Assembly (NCBI GenBank): GCA_021848965.1
Contig: JAJZTL010000003.1
Coordinates: forward strand, 1-53,799
Length of the DNA: 53,799 bases
Source of the DNA: Pseudomonadota bacterium
GTDB lineage: Bacteria; Pseudomonadota; Gammaproteobacteria; Legionellales; Legionellaceae
Direction of reading: 5' to 3'
The stretch's first letter is position 1, and every line of letters starts with the position of its first letter. The translations under genes were made by a program, and so were the position numbers. A model generated the notes under the pieces. It saw nothing but the letters and a program-made list of their open reading frames with translations, had not been told where the DNA came from and did not search any database. Shown here one piece after another: positions 32,673-42,632 of the stretch.

Positions 32673-34598
32673 ATGTCAGATAAACAAACCTTAGGTTTTC
32701 AAACAGAAGTGAAACAATTAATGAATTTAGTTGTTCATTCATTGTATAGCAACCGTGAGATTTTTTTACGGGAATTAGTTTCTAATGCATCAGATGCATT
32801 GGATAAATTACGTTTTTTAGCGTTATCCAATGGCAGTTTGTATGAGCAAGATTCTGATTTAAAAATTACTGTTGTGTGTGATGAAAAAAATAAGACGATT
32901 ACGATTTCAGATAATGGTATTGGAATGACGCGTGAAGAAGCTATAGATCATTTAGGAACCATCGCTAAATCGGGAACAAAAGAATTTTTAAGTGGTTTAA
33001 CTGGTGATCAAGTCAAAGATTCTCATTTAATTGGTCAGTTTGGTGTTGGCTTTTATTCTGCTTTTATTGTTGCAGATAAGGTTACTGTAAAATCACGAAA
33101 AGCAGGTTTAGATGCTTCTATGGGAGTTGTTTGGGAGTCACAAGGGGACGGAGAGTTTACGCTTGAAAATACACAAAAAGCGTCAAGAGGCACGGACATT
33201 ATCCTCCACTTAAAACCTGAAGAAGAAGAGTTTGCAAGTGATTGGCGCATTAAAAGTATTATTACTAAATATTCAGACCACATTGCATGGCCGATTGAAA
33301 TGCCTAAAGCTAAGCCTGTAGAAGCCGCCGAAAGCGATAAAGAAAAATCAGCAGAAGAAGAACAAAAAACAGAATTTGAATCAGTGAATAAAGCCACTGC
33401 TTTATGGACATTATCTAAAAGTGAAATTTCTGATGATGAATACAAAGCCTTTTATAAGCATGTGGGACATGATTTTCAAGATCCTTTAGCATGGTTGCAT
33501 AATCAAGTAGAAGGAAAGCAGGAATACACCAGTTTGCTCTATATTCCTTCACAGGCTCCGTTTGATTTATGGCATCATGATGCCAAATATGGTTTAAAGC
33601 TTTATGTCAAGCGCGTATTTATTATGGATGGTGCAGAACAATTTTTGCCCCGTTATTTACGTTTTGTGAAGGGAATTATTGACTGCAATGATTTGCCATT
33701 AAACGTGTCTCGAGAAATTTTACAAGATAATAAACTGATTGATACTATTCGAACAGCTTCAGTGAAGCGCCTTCTTGGTTTTTTAGAAAAATTAGCCCAA
33801 GACGATAAAGAAAAATATCAACAATTTTGGGATGCTTTTGGATTGGTACTTAAAGAAGGTCCTATTGAAGATTTTGCTAATCGAGAAAAAATTGCTAAAT
33901 TACTGCGTTTTTCGAGTACACATGACGGCAAAGATAAGCCCGATGTGTCATTAGATGATTATATTGGACGTATGAAAGAAGGGCAGGATAAAATTTATTA
34001 TATTACGGCAAGTTCTTTCAATGCTGCTAAAAATAGCCCACATTTGGAATATTTCAACAAAAAAGGCATTGAAGTTTTATTGTTAAGTGATCGTGTGGAT
34101 GAATGGTTGGTAGGGCATTTATCTGAGTTTGAAGGTAAAAAGTTACAATCAGTGACCAAAGGAAAGTTAGATTTAGATAAGCCAGCTGAATCAGCTAAAG
34201 AAGGAGAGGAATCAGAGAAAAAAGCTGAAGAAAATATGCAATTTAATTCTTTACTTGAACAAGTCAAAAAAGTGTTAGAAAAACGTATTAAAGAAGCGCG
34301 ATTAACGGATCGTTTGACAGACTCGCCTGCTTGTATTGTGGCGGATGATCATGACATGGACCTTGAAATGCAGCGCATTTTAAAGATGTCAGGTCAAAAA
34401 ATTCCTGAAACAAAACCTATTCTTGAAATTAATCCGAATCATCCATTGATTGAGCGTTTAAACACAGAAACAGATGATGAGCGTTTCGCTGATTGGGCTT
34501 ATTTATTATTAGATCAAGCCATTTTAGCAGAAGGTGGAGTGTTGGATGAACCCGCTCTCTTTGTTGCACGAATGAATCGTGTATTTTTGAAGGGATAA
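32673..34598 (+). CDS. htpG: Chaperone HtpG (Hsp90)
   Basis: ATP-dependent Hsp90 chaperone. The GHKL ATPase motifs are visible: [13 protein letters not shown] (about 35-47), [13 protein letters not shown] (about 77-89), [11 protein letters not shown] (about 98-108) and [12 protein letters not shown] (about 119-130). [25 protein letters not shown] (around 325-350) supplies the middle-domain catalytic region. An acidic Glu/Lys insertion ([20 protein letters not shown], about 215-234) and another near 510 are typical charged linkers. At 641 residues it is normal. A near-consensus sigma-32 promoter and GGGAG ribosome site precede it. Confidence 0.98.
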
Positions 34599-34663
34599 TA
34601 GAGGCGTAGCTATTTTCACCGTCATTAGGCCTATCCTAAAGATGTGTTTGAATTTAGCTCAAT

Positions 34664-34758
34664 CTAGTGTAGGGCGAATAACATTCGCCCTTGCTGGTTT
34701 CAGCGAGATCTGCGTTATTGACAAGAAGGGCAAATGTTATTCGCCCATACAGTTCTAT
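34664..34758. repeat. Family A paired element (about 95 bp)
   Basis: Left hairpin GTGTAGGGCGAATAACATTC, right hairpin GGGCAAATGTTATTCGCCCA, and a centre (CTGGTTTCAGCGAGATCTG, TTATTGACAAGAAG) nearly the same as in 29292-29392. It lies between the convergent htpG and carboxylase genes. The rest of that 230-bp gap shows nothing else recognisable. Confidence 0.9.
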
Positions 34759-34828
34759 GGTTTTTTGCTGAAAAGATTTTTATGCCAAAGATTGGTTTTG
34801 CTGGCTTTACCCATTGGGGGGCGATTTT

Positions 34829-36439
34829 TTACATTCTAAATACGCCAAAATGAGTAGATTCTGCTGGAGCATTTAAAGAGGCGGAAAGGGCAAGACCTAA
34901 AACACGTCGCGTGTCAACAGGATCGATGATTCCATCAGCCCATAAACGAGCGCTAGCATAATAAGGATGACCTTGTGTTTCATATTGCTCACGAATCGGC
35001 TTCTTAAAAGCTTCTTCCTCTTCGACTGACCAGGTTTTCCCCGCTTTTTCCATTTTTTCTCGCGTTATTTGCGCCATTACATTGGCAGCTTGTTCTCCAC
35101 CCATGACAGAAATACGTGCGTTAGGCCACATCCATAAAAAGCGTGGTTGATAAGCGCGGCCACACATGGCGTAGTTTCCTGCGCCGAAGCTGCCGCCGAC
35201 AATAACAGTAAATTTAGGTACATTAGCGCAGGAAACAGCGGTAACCATTTTAGCACCATTTTTAGCAATGCCCGAAGCTTCGTATTTGCTTCCTACCATA
35301 AATCCAGTAATATTTTGAAAAAAAACTAAAGGAATGCCTCGTTGACAACATAATTCAATAAAATGGGTGCCTTTGAGTGCTGATTCTGAAAATAAAATAC
35401 CATTATTGGCAATAATGCCTACGGGAAAGCCATGGATGTGAGCAAACCCACAGACGAGCGTTGTTCCATATAAGGGTTTAAATTCGTCTAAGTTAGAATC
35501 ATCAAGAATGCGTGCTAAAATTTCGCGAATATCAAATGGTTTTCGCGGATCGGCCGGAATTAAGCCATATAATTCCTCAGCTTTATAAAGAGGTTCTTTA
35601 GAGGAAGTTGTTCCAGGAAAAGAAAACCGAGGGCGATTAAGATGACTTACCGAACGTCGTGCAATGCTAAGTGCATGGGCATCACTCTCTGCGTAATGAT
35701 CCGAAACACCTGATTGTTTACAGTGAACCTCAGCACCACCAAGAGCTTCGGCGCTAATGACTTCGCCTGTGGCTGCTTTAACTAAAGGAGGACCACCTAA
35801 AAAAATGGTTGCTTGGTTTCTGACCATAATTGATTCATCCGCCATGGCTGGCACATAAGCACCACCAGCAGTACATGAACCCATCACTACGGCAATTTGC
35901 GGAATATTCAGTGCAGATAATCGCGCTTGATTATAAAAAATACGTCCAAAGTGATCATGATCGGGAAAAACTTCATCTTGTTTCGGTAAAAAAGCTCCAC
36001 CGGAATCAACTAAATAGATACAGGGAAGATGATTTTCTAAGGCGATTTGTTGAGCCCGAAGATGTTTTTTAATGGTAATAGGATAATATGTTCCACCTTT
36101 TACGGTTGCGTCATTAATGATAATGACACACTCTTGTCCAGAGATACGGCCTATCCCTGTAATGATACCTCCGGCAGGAAGCTCATCATCGTCATAAAGG
36201 TTATATCCCGCTAATTGCGATAATTCAAGAAATGGGCTGCCTTTATCAAGTAATTCAGCTAATCGTTCTCTAGGAAGTAATTTTCCATGGCTTTTGTGGC
36301 GTTCTCGAGCTTTTTCATTTCCGCCTAAAGCAATTTGTTTTATCGTTTCTTTTAGATCATCGACTAACGATTGGACAAAAGCTTGATTTTTTCGAAACTC
36401 TTCACTTTGAGGATTAATTTTACTTACTAAATTTGTCAT
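34829..36439 (-). CDS. Acyl-CoA carboxylase carboxyltransferase beta subunit (methylcrotonyl-CoA type)
   Basis: The 536-residue protein has both crotonase-like carboxyltransferase halves: an N-terminal half with [20 protein letters not shown] (about 44-63), [19 protein letters not shown] (about 141-159), [15 protein letters not shown] (about 184-198) and a C-terminal half with [20 protein letters not shown] and [40 protein letters not shown] is characteristic of methylcrotonyl-CoA carboxylase beta. The biotin-carrying alpha subunit, isovaleryl-CoA dehydrogenase and enoyl hydratase that usually accompany it are not here, so leucine breakdown cannot be concluded; propionyl- or geranyl-CoA are alternatives. 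dksA lies upstream on the same strand, separated by a family C repeat. Confidence 0.88.
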   Translation of the reverse strand: MTNLVSKINPQSEEFRKNQAFVQSLVDDLKETIKQIALGGNEKARERHKSHGKLLPRERLAELLDKGSPFLELSQLAGYNLYDDDELPAGGIITGIGRISGQECVIIINDATVKGGTYYPITIKKHLRAQQIALENHLPCIYLVDSGGAFLPKQDEVFPDHDHFGRIFYNQARLSALNIPQIAVVMGSCTAGGAYVPAMADESIMVRNQATIFLGGPPLVKAATGEVISAEALGGAEVHCKQSGVSDHYAESDAHALSIARRSVSHLNRPRFSFPGTTSSKEPLYKAEELYGLIPADPRKPFDIREILARILDDSNLDEFKPLYGTTLVCGFAHIHGFPVGIIANNGILFSESALKGTHFIELCCQRGIPLVFFQNITGFMVGSKYEASGIAKNGAKMVTAVSCANVPKFTVIVGGSFGAGNYAMCGRAYQPRFLWMWPNARISVMGGEQAANVMAQITREKMEKAGKTWSVEEEEAFKKPIREQYETQGHPYYASARLWADGIIDPVDTRRVLGLALSASLNAPAESTHFGVFRM

Positions 36440-36476
36440 AGAAATAACCTTGAGTCGGATACTCGCAGCAATGATT

Positions 36477-36560
36477 TTTTCAGCAAGGCGTAAGCGAAGC
36501 AGACGAATGAGTGTACGATTAGTACATAATTGAAGTCGATGCAGCTTACAACACAGCTGA
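36477..36560. repeat. Family C palindromic element, diverged copy
   Basis: On the minus strand CAGCTGTGTTGTAAGCTG, ATCGACTTCAATTATGTAC, TAATCGTACACTCATTCG and CTTACGCCTTGCTG follow the same order as the element at 7019-7133 (CAGCTTCGTTGCAAACTG, ATCGGCTTCACTCG ...), including the central hairpin GTAC...GTAC. It lies between the dksA stop and the carboxylase start, a 141-bp gap with nothing else clear. Confidence 0.65.
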
Positions 36561-36580
36561 AACTATCAGTGCGAAGAGTA

Positions 36581-37009
36581 TTATTCAGTAGCTACCTGTT
36601 TTTCTTTTATCTCAGCCAAAGTTTTACAATCAATACAAAGTGTTGCAGTAGGTCTCGCCTCAAGTCGAGCAAAGCCAATCTCAATACCGCACATTTCGCA
36701 ATATCCAAAATCTTCATGCCAAAGATGTTCAAGAGATTCTTCAATTTTTTTGATAAGTTTTCGTTCTCGATCACGAGTGCGTAGCTCAATGCTAAATTCT
36801 TCTTCTTGTGAAGCTCGATCATTGGGATCAGGAAAATTTGCGGCCTCATCTTTCATTTGAGAGACAGTATCGTCAACTTTTTCCATTAATGATTGTCGCC
36901 AAGCCAATAGAATCTTTTCTAGGTGCTTACGCTGACTATCATTCATATACTCTTCCCCTGGTTTGGGAATATATTTTTCGACAGAGATATTACTTTTTTG
37001 AATTGACAT
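36581..37009 (-). CDS. dksA: RNA polymerase-binding transcription factor DksA
   Basis: Binds the RNA polymerase secondary channel and, with ppGpp, mediates the stringent response. The 142-residue protein has a coiled-coil (about 25-105) with the tip sequence [20 protein letters not shown] (about 57-76) bearing the key Asp residues, and a four-cysteine zinc finger CEMCG ... CIDC (about 106-130), then a C-terminal helix LAEIKEKQ. Size is normal for DksA. The tRNA-Asn promoter with a GC-rich discriminator in this window is the type of target it represses. The family C repeat follows its stop codon. Confidence 0.97.
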   Translation of the reverse strand: MSIQKSNISVEKYIPKPGEEYMNDSQRKHLEKILLAWRQSLMEKVDDTVSQMKDEAANFPDPNDRASQEEEFSIELRTRDRERKLIKKIEESLEHLWHEDFGYCEMCGIEIGFARLEARPTATLCIDCKTLAEIKEKQVATE

Positions 37010-37117
37010 AATGATTCCTCACCCGTAAAAAACAGCAGCATTCTAAAGGGTTATGATGTGTAAGTCTAGTCTTGCAAAGCAAAAAATCTACTCTGCCGCT
37101 CTTTTTAATACATTGTA

Positions 37118-38395
37118 TTATAATGTAAATGATTCAGATAGCTTCTTAGTTACCGCAGTATTTTTAAGGCGAACATAAGAAGGTAGACCGCGATGATAAG
37201 GAGGATATGCCTCTCCCTCAATCAGGGGAGATAAATAAGTACGGCATTTTTCTGTAATACCAAAACCATCAGGCGTAATAAAATCTCTAGGCATTTTTTT
37301 TTCGACATTGGCTACCTCTGCAAGCGCAACATCTTCAATGTGCCATTGATATGGCTCATCATTATCACGAATAATAACGGGCATGCGTGCATTTTTTCCT
37401 GATAATGCAAGTTCTACCGCCGCTTTGCCTAATGCATAGGCTTGTTCCACATCGGCTGTTGAGGCAATGTGTCTTGCTGCGCGTTGCAAATAATCTGCAA
37501 CAGCCCAATGGTATTTGTATCCCAATTGATTTTTAATTAATTGAGCAAGTTCAGGAGCTACACCACCTAATTGAGTATGTCCAAATGCATCCTTTAAGCC
37601 TGCATCTGAAAGAAATTGCCCAGTTTCATTTTTGACACCCTCAGAAGTGACAATAGTGCAATATCCCCATTGTTTGATACATTCATCGACTTTTTTTAGA
37701 AAGACTTCTGCTTGGAAAGGAATTTCTGGAAAAAGTATAATGTGCGGCGCTTCGCCTGCCTGTCTGGCAGCTAAACCACCTGCAGCAGCAATCCAGCCTG
37801 CGTGTCGTCCCATTACTTCTAAGATAAAAACTTTGGTTGAAGTTGCTGCCATAGAAGCAACATCTAAACCTGCTTCGAGAATTGAGACAGCAACGTATTT
37901 GGCAACAGAGGCAAATCCAGGGCAGTTATCGGTAAATGGAAGATCATTATCCACTGTTTTAGGAATACCGATACAGGTTAAGGGATAACCCATTTTTTCG
38001 CCCAATTGAGAAACTTTATTGGCTGTATCTTGGGAATCACCACCACCATTATAGAAAAAGTAACCAATATTATGAGCTGCAAAAACTTCCATTAAACGTC
38101 GATATTGAGCTTCATTTTCTTCTAATGATTTGAGTTTATAGCGACATGAGCCAAAAGCACCTGCAGGGGTATATTTCAGAGCTGCAATGGCTTCAGATGA
38201 CTCATAACCCGTGTCAATTAAATCTTCTGTTAATGCACCAATAATACCATTTCTGCCTGCAAAAACTTTGCCTATTTTGTCCGGATGTTGACGTGCTGTT
38301 TCAATGAGACCACATGCGGTTGCATTAATCACAGAAGTTACACCACCTGATTGAGCATAAAAAGCATTTCTAGGAAAAGCATTTTGAGACGCCAT
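37118..38395 (-). CDS. 6-phosphofructokinase, probably pyrophosphate-dependent
   Basis: Phosphorylates fructose-6-phosphate. The 425-residue protein has the PFK core: AQSGGVTSVINA (about 14-25), YNGGGDSQDTANKV (about 114-127), GIPKTVDNDLPFTDNCPG (about 142-159) and VMGRHAGWIAAAGG (about 194-207). The lysine in IPKTVDND and the long form are features of PPi-dependent enzymes, which work reversibly with pyrophosphate; here the GGDD position reads GGGDS, with Gly at the first position of the pair, which is nearer to ATP-using members, so the phosphoryl donor is uncertain. It lies 13 bp downstream of accC on the same strand and with the class I aldolase supports an active upper glycolysis. Confidence 0.85.
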   Translation of the reverse strand: MASQNAFPRNAFYAQSGGVTSVINATACGLIETARQHPDKIGKVFAGRNGIIGALTEDLIDTGYESSEAIAALKYTPAGAFGSCRYKLKSLEENEAQYRRLMEVFAAHNIGYFFYNGGGDSQDTANKVSQLGEKMGYPLTCIGIPKTVDNDLPFTDNCPGFASVAKYVAVSILEAGLDVASMAATSTKVFILEVMGRHAGWIAAAGGLAARQAGEAPHIILFPEIPFQAEVFLKKVDECIKQWGYCTIVTSEGVKNETGQFLSDAGLKDAFGHTQLGGVAPELAQLIKNQLGYKYHWAVADYLQRAARHIASTADVEQAYALGKAAVELALSGKNARMPVIIRDNDEPYQWHIEDVALAEVANVEKKMPRDFITPDGFGITEKCRTYLSPLIEGEAYPPYHRGLPSYVRLKNTAVTKKLSESFTL

Positions 38396-38408
38396 GATTT
38401 AATACCTC

Positions 38409-39764
38409 TTAATGATCAGATAGTTTTTTTTCTAAATAGTGAATATTGGTACCACCTTCAATAAAAGCATCATCTTTTAATATTTTTTGATGAAGTCCAA
38501 TGTTGGTTTTTATGCCTTCAATGACGGTTTCGTCTAAAGCATTGCGTAAGCGTGCAAGAGCGGCAGCTCGATCGTCGCCATAAGCAATGATTTTTCCAAT
38601 CATTGAATCATAATAAGGAGGAACGGTGTAGCTGGTATACACATGACTTTCAACGCGTATTCCAGGACCACCAGGAGGGTGGTATAAATTAATTTTTCCT
38701 GGGCATGGAATAAAGTTTTTTGGATCTTCCGCGTTAATACGGCATTCGATGGCATGGCCTTTAAATATGATATCTTTTTGCCTTAATGTAAAAGGAAGTC
38801 CTGCAGCAATTTTGATTTGTTCTTTAACAATATCAATGCCTGTAATGAGTTCTGAGACAGGATGTTCGACTTGCACGCGTGTATTCATTTCAATGAAATA
38901 AAACTCACCTTTTTCATATAAAAATTCGAATGTCCCTGCGCCACGATATTTCATTATTTCACATGCGTGAACAACACGCTCACCCATGGCCTTTCGGGCT
39001 TTATCAGTGATACCGACAGCAGGAGCTTCTTCTATCACTTTTTGATGGCGTCGTTGCATGGAGCAATCGCGCTCGCCTAAATGAACGGCATGACCTTTGC
39101 CATCACCTAATACTTGAAATTCGATATGACGTGGATTTTCTAAAAATTTTTCCATGTAGACCGTATCATCACCAAAAGCTGCTTTTGCTTCTGTTCGTGT
39201 AAGGGCGATTGAACGAATTAAATGTTCTTCGCTGTGTACTGCACGCATTCCGCGCCCACCGCCGCCGCCAGAAGCTTTGATCATCACAGGATAACCAATT
39301 TTTCGCGCGATTTCTAAATTACGGGTATTATCTTGTGTTAATGGACCGTCAGAACCAGGAACACAAGGAACTCCGGCTTTTTTCATTGCATGAATGGCAG
39401 AGACTTTATCTCCCATTAATCGAATGCTTTCAGATCGTGGACCAATAAAAATAAAACCACTTTTTTCCACCATGTCAGCAAAATGGGCACTTTCAGCAAG
39501 AAAGCCATAGCCTGGATGAATGGCGACAGTATGAGTAATTTCTGCGGCACTGATAATGGCAGGAATATTTAAATAACTTTGTGCTGCCGGTGCAGGTCCG
39601 ATGCAAACGGACTCATCAGCTAAACGTACATGGAGAAGATCTCGATCCGCTTCAGAATGAATAGCAACGGTTTTTATGCCTAGTTCTTTGCAGGCTCTGA
39701 GAATTCTCAGAGCAATTTCGCCACGATTGGCTATAAGAACTTTATCTAAAATAGGTGTTGTCAT
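38409..39764 (-). CDS. accC: Acetyl-CoA carboxylase, biotin carboxylase subunit
   Basis: Carboxylates the biotin of AccB in the first step of fatty-acid synthesis. The 451-residue protein begins [19 protein letters not shown] (about 6-24), has the ATP-grasp loop [17 protein letters not shown] (about 162-178), the [19 protein letters not shown] segment (about 232-250), [16 protein letters not shown] (about 287-302) and the C-terminal ECRINAEDP. Full length. It lies 11 bp after accB in the order aroQ-accB-accC, common in gammaproteobacteria. It might also serve the orphan carboxyltransferase upstream at 34.8 kb, though this is speculation. Confidence 0.98.
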   Translation of the reverse strand: MTTPILDKVLIANRGEIALRILRACKELGIKTVAIHSEADRDLLHVRLADESVCIGPAPAAQSYLNIPAIISAAEITHTVAIHPGYGFLAESAHFADMVEKSGFIFIGPRSESIRLMGDKVSAIHAMKKAGVPCVPGSDGPLTQDNTRNLEIARKIGYPVMIKASGGGGGRGMRAVHSEEHLIRSIALTRTEAKAAFGDDTVYMEKFLENPRHIEFQVLGDGKGHAVHLGERDCSMQRRHQKVIEEAPAVGITDKARKAMGERVVHACEIMKYRGAGTFEFLYEKGEFYFIEMNTRVQVEHPVSELITGIDIVKEQIKIAAGLPFTLRQKDIIFKGHAIECRINAEDPKNFIPCPGKINLYHPPGGPGIRVESHVYTSYTVPPYYDSMIGKIIAYGDDRAAALARLRNALDETVIEGIKTNIGLHQKILKDDAFIEGGTNIHYLEKKLSDH

Positions 39765-39775
39765 GAAAAACTCAC

Positions 39776-40249
39776 TTACTCAATAATAAACAAGGGTTGG
39801 TTGTATTCAACAGGCTTTCCAGTTTCGACGAGAATTGCAGTTATTTTTCCACTTTTATCTGCTTCAACTTCATTGAACATTTTCATGGCTTCAATGAGAC
39901 ATAGAGTGTCCCCGGTATTGACGTGTTGGCCTATTGCTACAAAGGGTTTAGCATCCGGAGAGGGAGAGGTATAAAGTGTTCCAACCATAGGAGAGTGCAC
40001 TGTGTGTCCTGTGTGAGAGGGAGTGTCATGAGCAGATGGCTCCGATATGACGTCAGTTTTTATCGCTTGAGGCGGTACACTAACTGCAGAAGAAACATGA
40101 GCAATTGGAGCAGGCTGAACAACCATAGACGTTGTTAATCGACTAATGCGTACAGACTCTTCTCCTTTTTTGATTTCAATTTCAGAAACGTCTGTTTCAT
40201 GGAGTAGATCAATAATTTTTTTTATTTCTCGAATTTCTGGGAAAGCCAT
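39776..40249 (-). CDS. accB: Biotin carboxyl carrier protein of acetyl-CoA carboxylase
   Basis: Carries the biotin that shuttles between AccC and the carboxyltransferase. The biotinyl lysine is in [12 protein letters not shown] within the C-terminal 80-residue lipoyl/biotinyl fold, which also shows [19 protein letters not shown] (the 'thumb' region typical of AccB). The N-terminal dimer segment [20 protein letters not shown] and a Pro/Ala/Ser linker precede it. The start [10 protein letters not shown] at 40249 is chosen; an in-frame ATG at 40294 lies within aroQ and adds residues without family similarity. The aroQ stop is 4 bp upstream. Confidence 0.97.
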   Translation of the reverse strand: MAFPEIREIKKIIDLLHETDVSEIEIKKGEESVRISRLTTSMVVQPAPIAHVSSAVSVPPQAIKTDVISEPSAHDTPSHTGHTVHSPMVGTLYTSPSPDAKPFVAIGQHVNTGDTLCLIEAMKMFNEVEADKSGKITAILVETGKPVEYNQPLFIIE

Positions 40250-40253
40250 CGTT

Positions 40254-40706
40254 TTATTTACTCTCTTGTTGTTTAATGTCATAAAAAATTGCATGCAGTG
40301 CTAAGTCGTAACTTAGTGTTCCAAAACCACTAATGACACCTTGTGCAATATCCGAAAAATAAGAGACCTGGCGAAAGGCCTCTCGTTGATGAATGTTAGA
40401 AATATGTACTTCTATAAAAGGAATTTTTACAGCTAATAGAGCATCTCTCAGCGCAATACTCGTGTGAGTAAAAGCCGCAGGATTAAAAATAATATAGTGA
40501 ATGCCCTGCCATTTCGCTGAATGAATAGCATCAATGAGATCTGATTCAGAATTACTTTGAAACGTGCTGTATTCATGCCCACGTTCTTGGATTTTTTTCT
40601 GTAAACGTTCATTAATAAGTGTTAAGCTTTCCTGACCATAAAACTCTGTTTCTCGTTGCGCGAGCATGTTCAAATTAGGGCCATGAAGAACCAATATTTT
40701 TGCCAT
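40254..40706 (-). CDS. aroQ: 3-dehydroquinate dehydratase, type II
   Basis: Third step of the shikimate pathway. The 150-residue protein has [15 protein letters not shown] (about 5-19), the catalytic tyrosine in EFYGQESL (about 21-28), [16 protein letters not shown] (about 53-68), [19 protein letters not shown] (about 77-95) and [15 protein letters not shown] with the active-site histidine (about 103-117; the start residue varies by one). Size is typical of type II. It heads aroQ-accB-accC. Together with the chorismate mutase domain at 52 kb it implies a working aromatic pathway. Confidence 0.97.
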   Translation of the reverse strand: MAKILVLHGPNLNMLAQRETEFYGQESLTLINERLQKKIQERGHEYSTFQSNSESDLIDAIHSAKWQGIHYIIFNPAAFTHTSIALRDALLAVKIPFIEVHISNIHQREAFRQVSYFSDIAQGVISGFGTLSYDLALHAIFYDIKQQESK

Positions 40707-40777
40707 TGTATTAAAGTTGTTTTCTTAAAAATCTGGTATTCTGCCCCAAAATAGTTTTATTGTCTAGGTTAAGGTGT

Positions 40778-41818
40778 TTACATATTAATTCCAGGTGCAT
40801 AAGAAAATGGCAGAGTATCATTGTGTTTTTGAGATGATGACCATAAAGAGAAAGTAACTGCATTTTGAACAACAGATACTTTCATTGATGGAGGTTCTTT
40901 AATATTATGTTTTATATTATAAGCTTGTTTGTGTAGTTCAAGTGCACTCTCGATATGGCCTTGTTTTGCATGAAGTTCAGCCATTATTTCTAATAGTTCA
41001 TAAATTTTCTCATTCTTACTAAATTCGCTTTCGTGCGACAAATTTAACTTGAGTTGTTTTAATAACTGGGTCGCTTGTTGTTGCGCTTCCGTATAATATC
41101 GGGAAACAGCTGAGTTATTTCCTTTAAGTTTCTGCAAATCCGCAAGATGCATTTTTGTTTTTATGGAAATAATCGTTGATGCCGTGCTTTCTATTTGCTC
41201 ACACATTTCAAGTGCTTTTTGATATTTGATTTTAGCCGTATCATAGTTTTTTCGTGTTTCAGAAGCGTAGGCAAAACCATAAAGGGCGCGGAGTTGAGAT
41301 TCACTAGGAGTTGTGTCCAACTGACGGTATATTCCTAATGCTTGTGCATATAATTTTTCTGTAATTAAATATAAAGCTTGAGAGGACGCTTCGAATGCGG
41401 AAGGATCTGTTTGTTTATCTTGATAGTTAGCTTGATTTTGATATTGTTCGGCTAAAAAACTTGAGGCATTAGCTATTTTATACCTTATTTTCAACGCACC
41501 CTTTGTATGTGCTAATCCTTGATTGGATAAAGCAGTATAGCTACCCTCAAATAATTGCAACGATCTCTCACTATAAATAATAGCATTTTTAAAATCATTC
41601 AATTTACTATAAATAGCACTGAGTTCTGCAAAGTTGGCTGCCAAAGATAATGCATTATCGATATCATTGTCTGCGAGAAAAACACGTTCGGATAACTCAG
41701 CAATTTTTTGCGAATGTTCAAGTGCTGATTCATATTCATTATTATTAATGAATTGTTTAACTTCGCGTTGTAAGCTAGCAATTATTTGTTTAAAAGTGAT
41801 TGTTTCTTCTGGATGCAT
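40778..41818 (-). CDS. TPR-repeat protein of unknown function
   Basis: Not assigned to a named family. The 346-residue protein is almost wholly helical with several TPR-like units (for example around 30-65 EYESALEHSQKIAELSERVF, 78-105 KLNDFKNAIIYSERSLQLFE, 175-210 ASETRKNYDTAKIKYQKALE and 270-295 MAELHAKQGHIESALELHKQ). It has no signal peptide or membrane segment, and ends in a non-helical tail (SSQKHNDTLPFSYAPGINM). Such repeat proteins are frequent among Legionellales effectors and also among cytosolic scaffolds; nothing here decides. It stands apart from aroQ (71 bp) and from the tRNA-fMet gene. Confidence 0.75.
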   Translation of the reverse strand: MHPEETITFKQIIASLQREVKQFINNNEYESALEHSQKIAELSERVFLADNDIDNALSLAANFAELSAIYSKLNDFKNAIIYSERSLQLFEGSYTALSNQGLAHTKGALKIRYKIANASSFLAEQYQNQANYQDKQTDPSAFEASSQALYLITEKLYAQALGIYRQLDTTPSESQLRALYGFAYASETRKNYDTAKIKYQKALEMCEQIESTASTIISIKTKMHLADLQKLKGNNSAVSRYYTEAQQQATQLLKQLKLNLSHESEFSKNEKIYELLEIMAELHAKQGHIESALELHKQAYNIKHNIKEPPSMKVSVVQNAVTFSLWSSSQKHNDTLPFSYAPGINM

Positions 41819-41945
41819 ATGTGTTGTTTCACCTAAGTTAAATGTAATTGGAAGTATTATAGGAAAAAAATATTAAGGAAATATTTAAATGAAAGAAGTC
41901 TAAAATAATATTTTCTGTAAATATAATTGTAGTGGAAATAATTCC

Positions 41946-41974
41946 TTGCTTTATCTATAAGAGTTTGTTACACT
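41946..41974 (+). promoter_or_regulatory. Sigma-70 promoter of tRNA-fMet / rimP-nusA-infB
   Basis: TTGCTT (41946-41951) and TACACT (41969-41974) with a 17-bp spacer, 12 bp before the first tRNA base. This matches the arrangement of metY upstream of the nusA-infB operon in enterobacteria. Confidence 0.6.
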
Positions 41975-41986
41975 TCTCTAAATTGA

Positions 41987-42063
<77 letters not shown>

Positions 42064-42078
42064 AATTTGATTTTTTGC

Positions 42079-42107
42079 AAAAAACCCCATATTTGGGGTT
42101 TTTTTTT
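42079..42107 (+). terminator. Rho-independent terminator after tRNA-fMet
   Basis: AAAAAACCCCA pairs with TGGGGTTTTTT across TATT, and the stem runs into an unbroken run of nine T. It lies between the tRNA and rimP, so only read-through (or a further promoter) serves the operon. An open frame passes through it, but this cannot be the rimP N-terminus. Confidence 0.88.
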
Positions 42108-42132
42108 ATATTTTTTATTTCAGGAGCTTGTG

Positions 42133-42576
42133 GTGATTCATGCAGAATGCGAAAGATTGCTGACGCCTATTGTTGAAGATTTGGGGTGTCAACTATGGGC
42201 ATGTGAAATGATTGCTCAAGGTAAATATTCTCTTTTGCGTGTTTACATTGATAAGCCCGAAGGAATAACTCTTGATGATTGTGAGCGAGTAAGTTGCGAA
42301 GTCAGTGTTTTTTTGGACATGCATTCTCCTGTAACAGGACAATATACGCTAGAAGTATCTTCTCCAGGAATTAATCGACCTTTATTTAAAGAAGAACACT
42401 TTCAGCGTTACATTGGTTCAGAAATTCAACTCCAACTAAGACATCCTATTGAAAGGCGTCGAAAATTTAATGGGGAATTAATAGAAGTTCGTGATGATGG
42501 TATGATTGTTATTCAAGAAAAAAATGAAGCAAAAATAATACCTATGATAGATATCGTAAAAGCGAATTTAATGTAA
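42133..42576 (+). CDS. rimP: Ribosome maturation factor RimP
   Basis: Needed for assembly of the 30S subunit. The protein (about 147 residues) has CERLLTPIVEDLGCQLWACE near its start, LLRVYIDKPEGITLDDCERV (about 36-55) and the strongly conserved YTLEVSSPGINRPLFKEEHF (about 76-95), then a C-terminal SH3-like barrel. The start is GTG: at 42133 it has AGGAG 7 bp upstream; a GTG at 42130 is the alternative. The longer frame to 42067 runs through the terminator and is rejected. It begins rimP-nusA-infB-rbfA-truB. Confidence 0.93.
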   Translation: MIHAECERLLTPIVEDLGCQLWACEMIAQGKYSLLRVYIDKPEGITLDDCERVSCEVSVFLDMHSPVTGQYTLEVSSPGINRPLFKEEHFQRYIGSEIQLQLRHPIERRRKFNGELIEVRDDGMIVIQEKNEAKIIPMIDIVKANLM

Positions 42577-42632
42577 TAAATATTAGGTGTTTAAATATAT
42601 TAAGTATTGGACATTAGGAGAGGTAGGTGACG

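Noticed and set aside
34642-34839. Open frame across the family A element after htpG
   Set aside because: It is made of repeat sequence with no start context and no conserved feature.
42067-42132. Longer N-terminus of rimP
   Set aside because: The frame is open but runs through the tRNA-fMet terminator hairpin and T run; the GTG at 42133 has a good AGGAG site and matches the family start.
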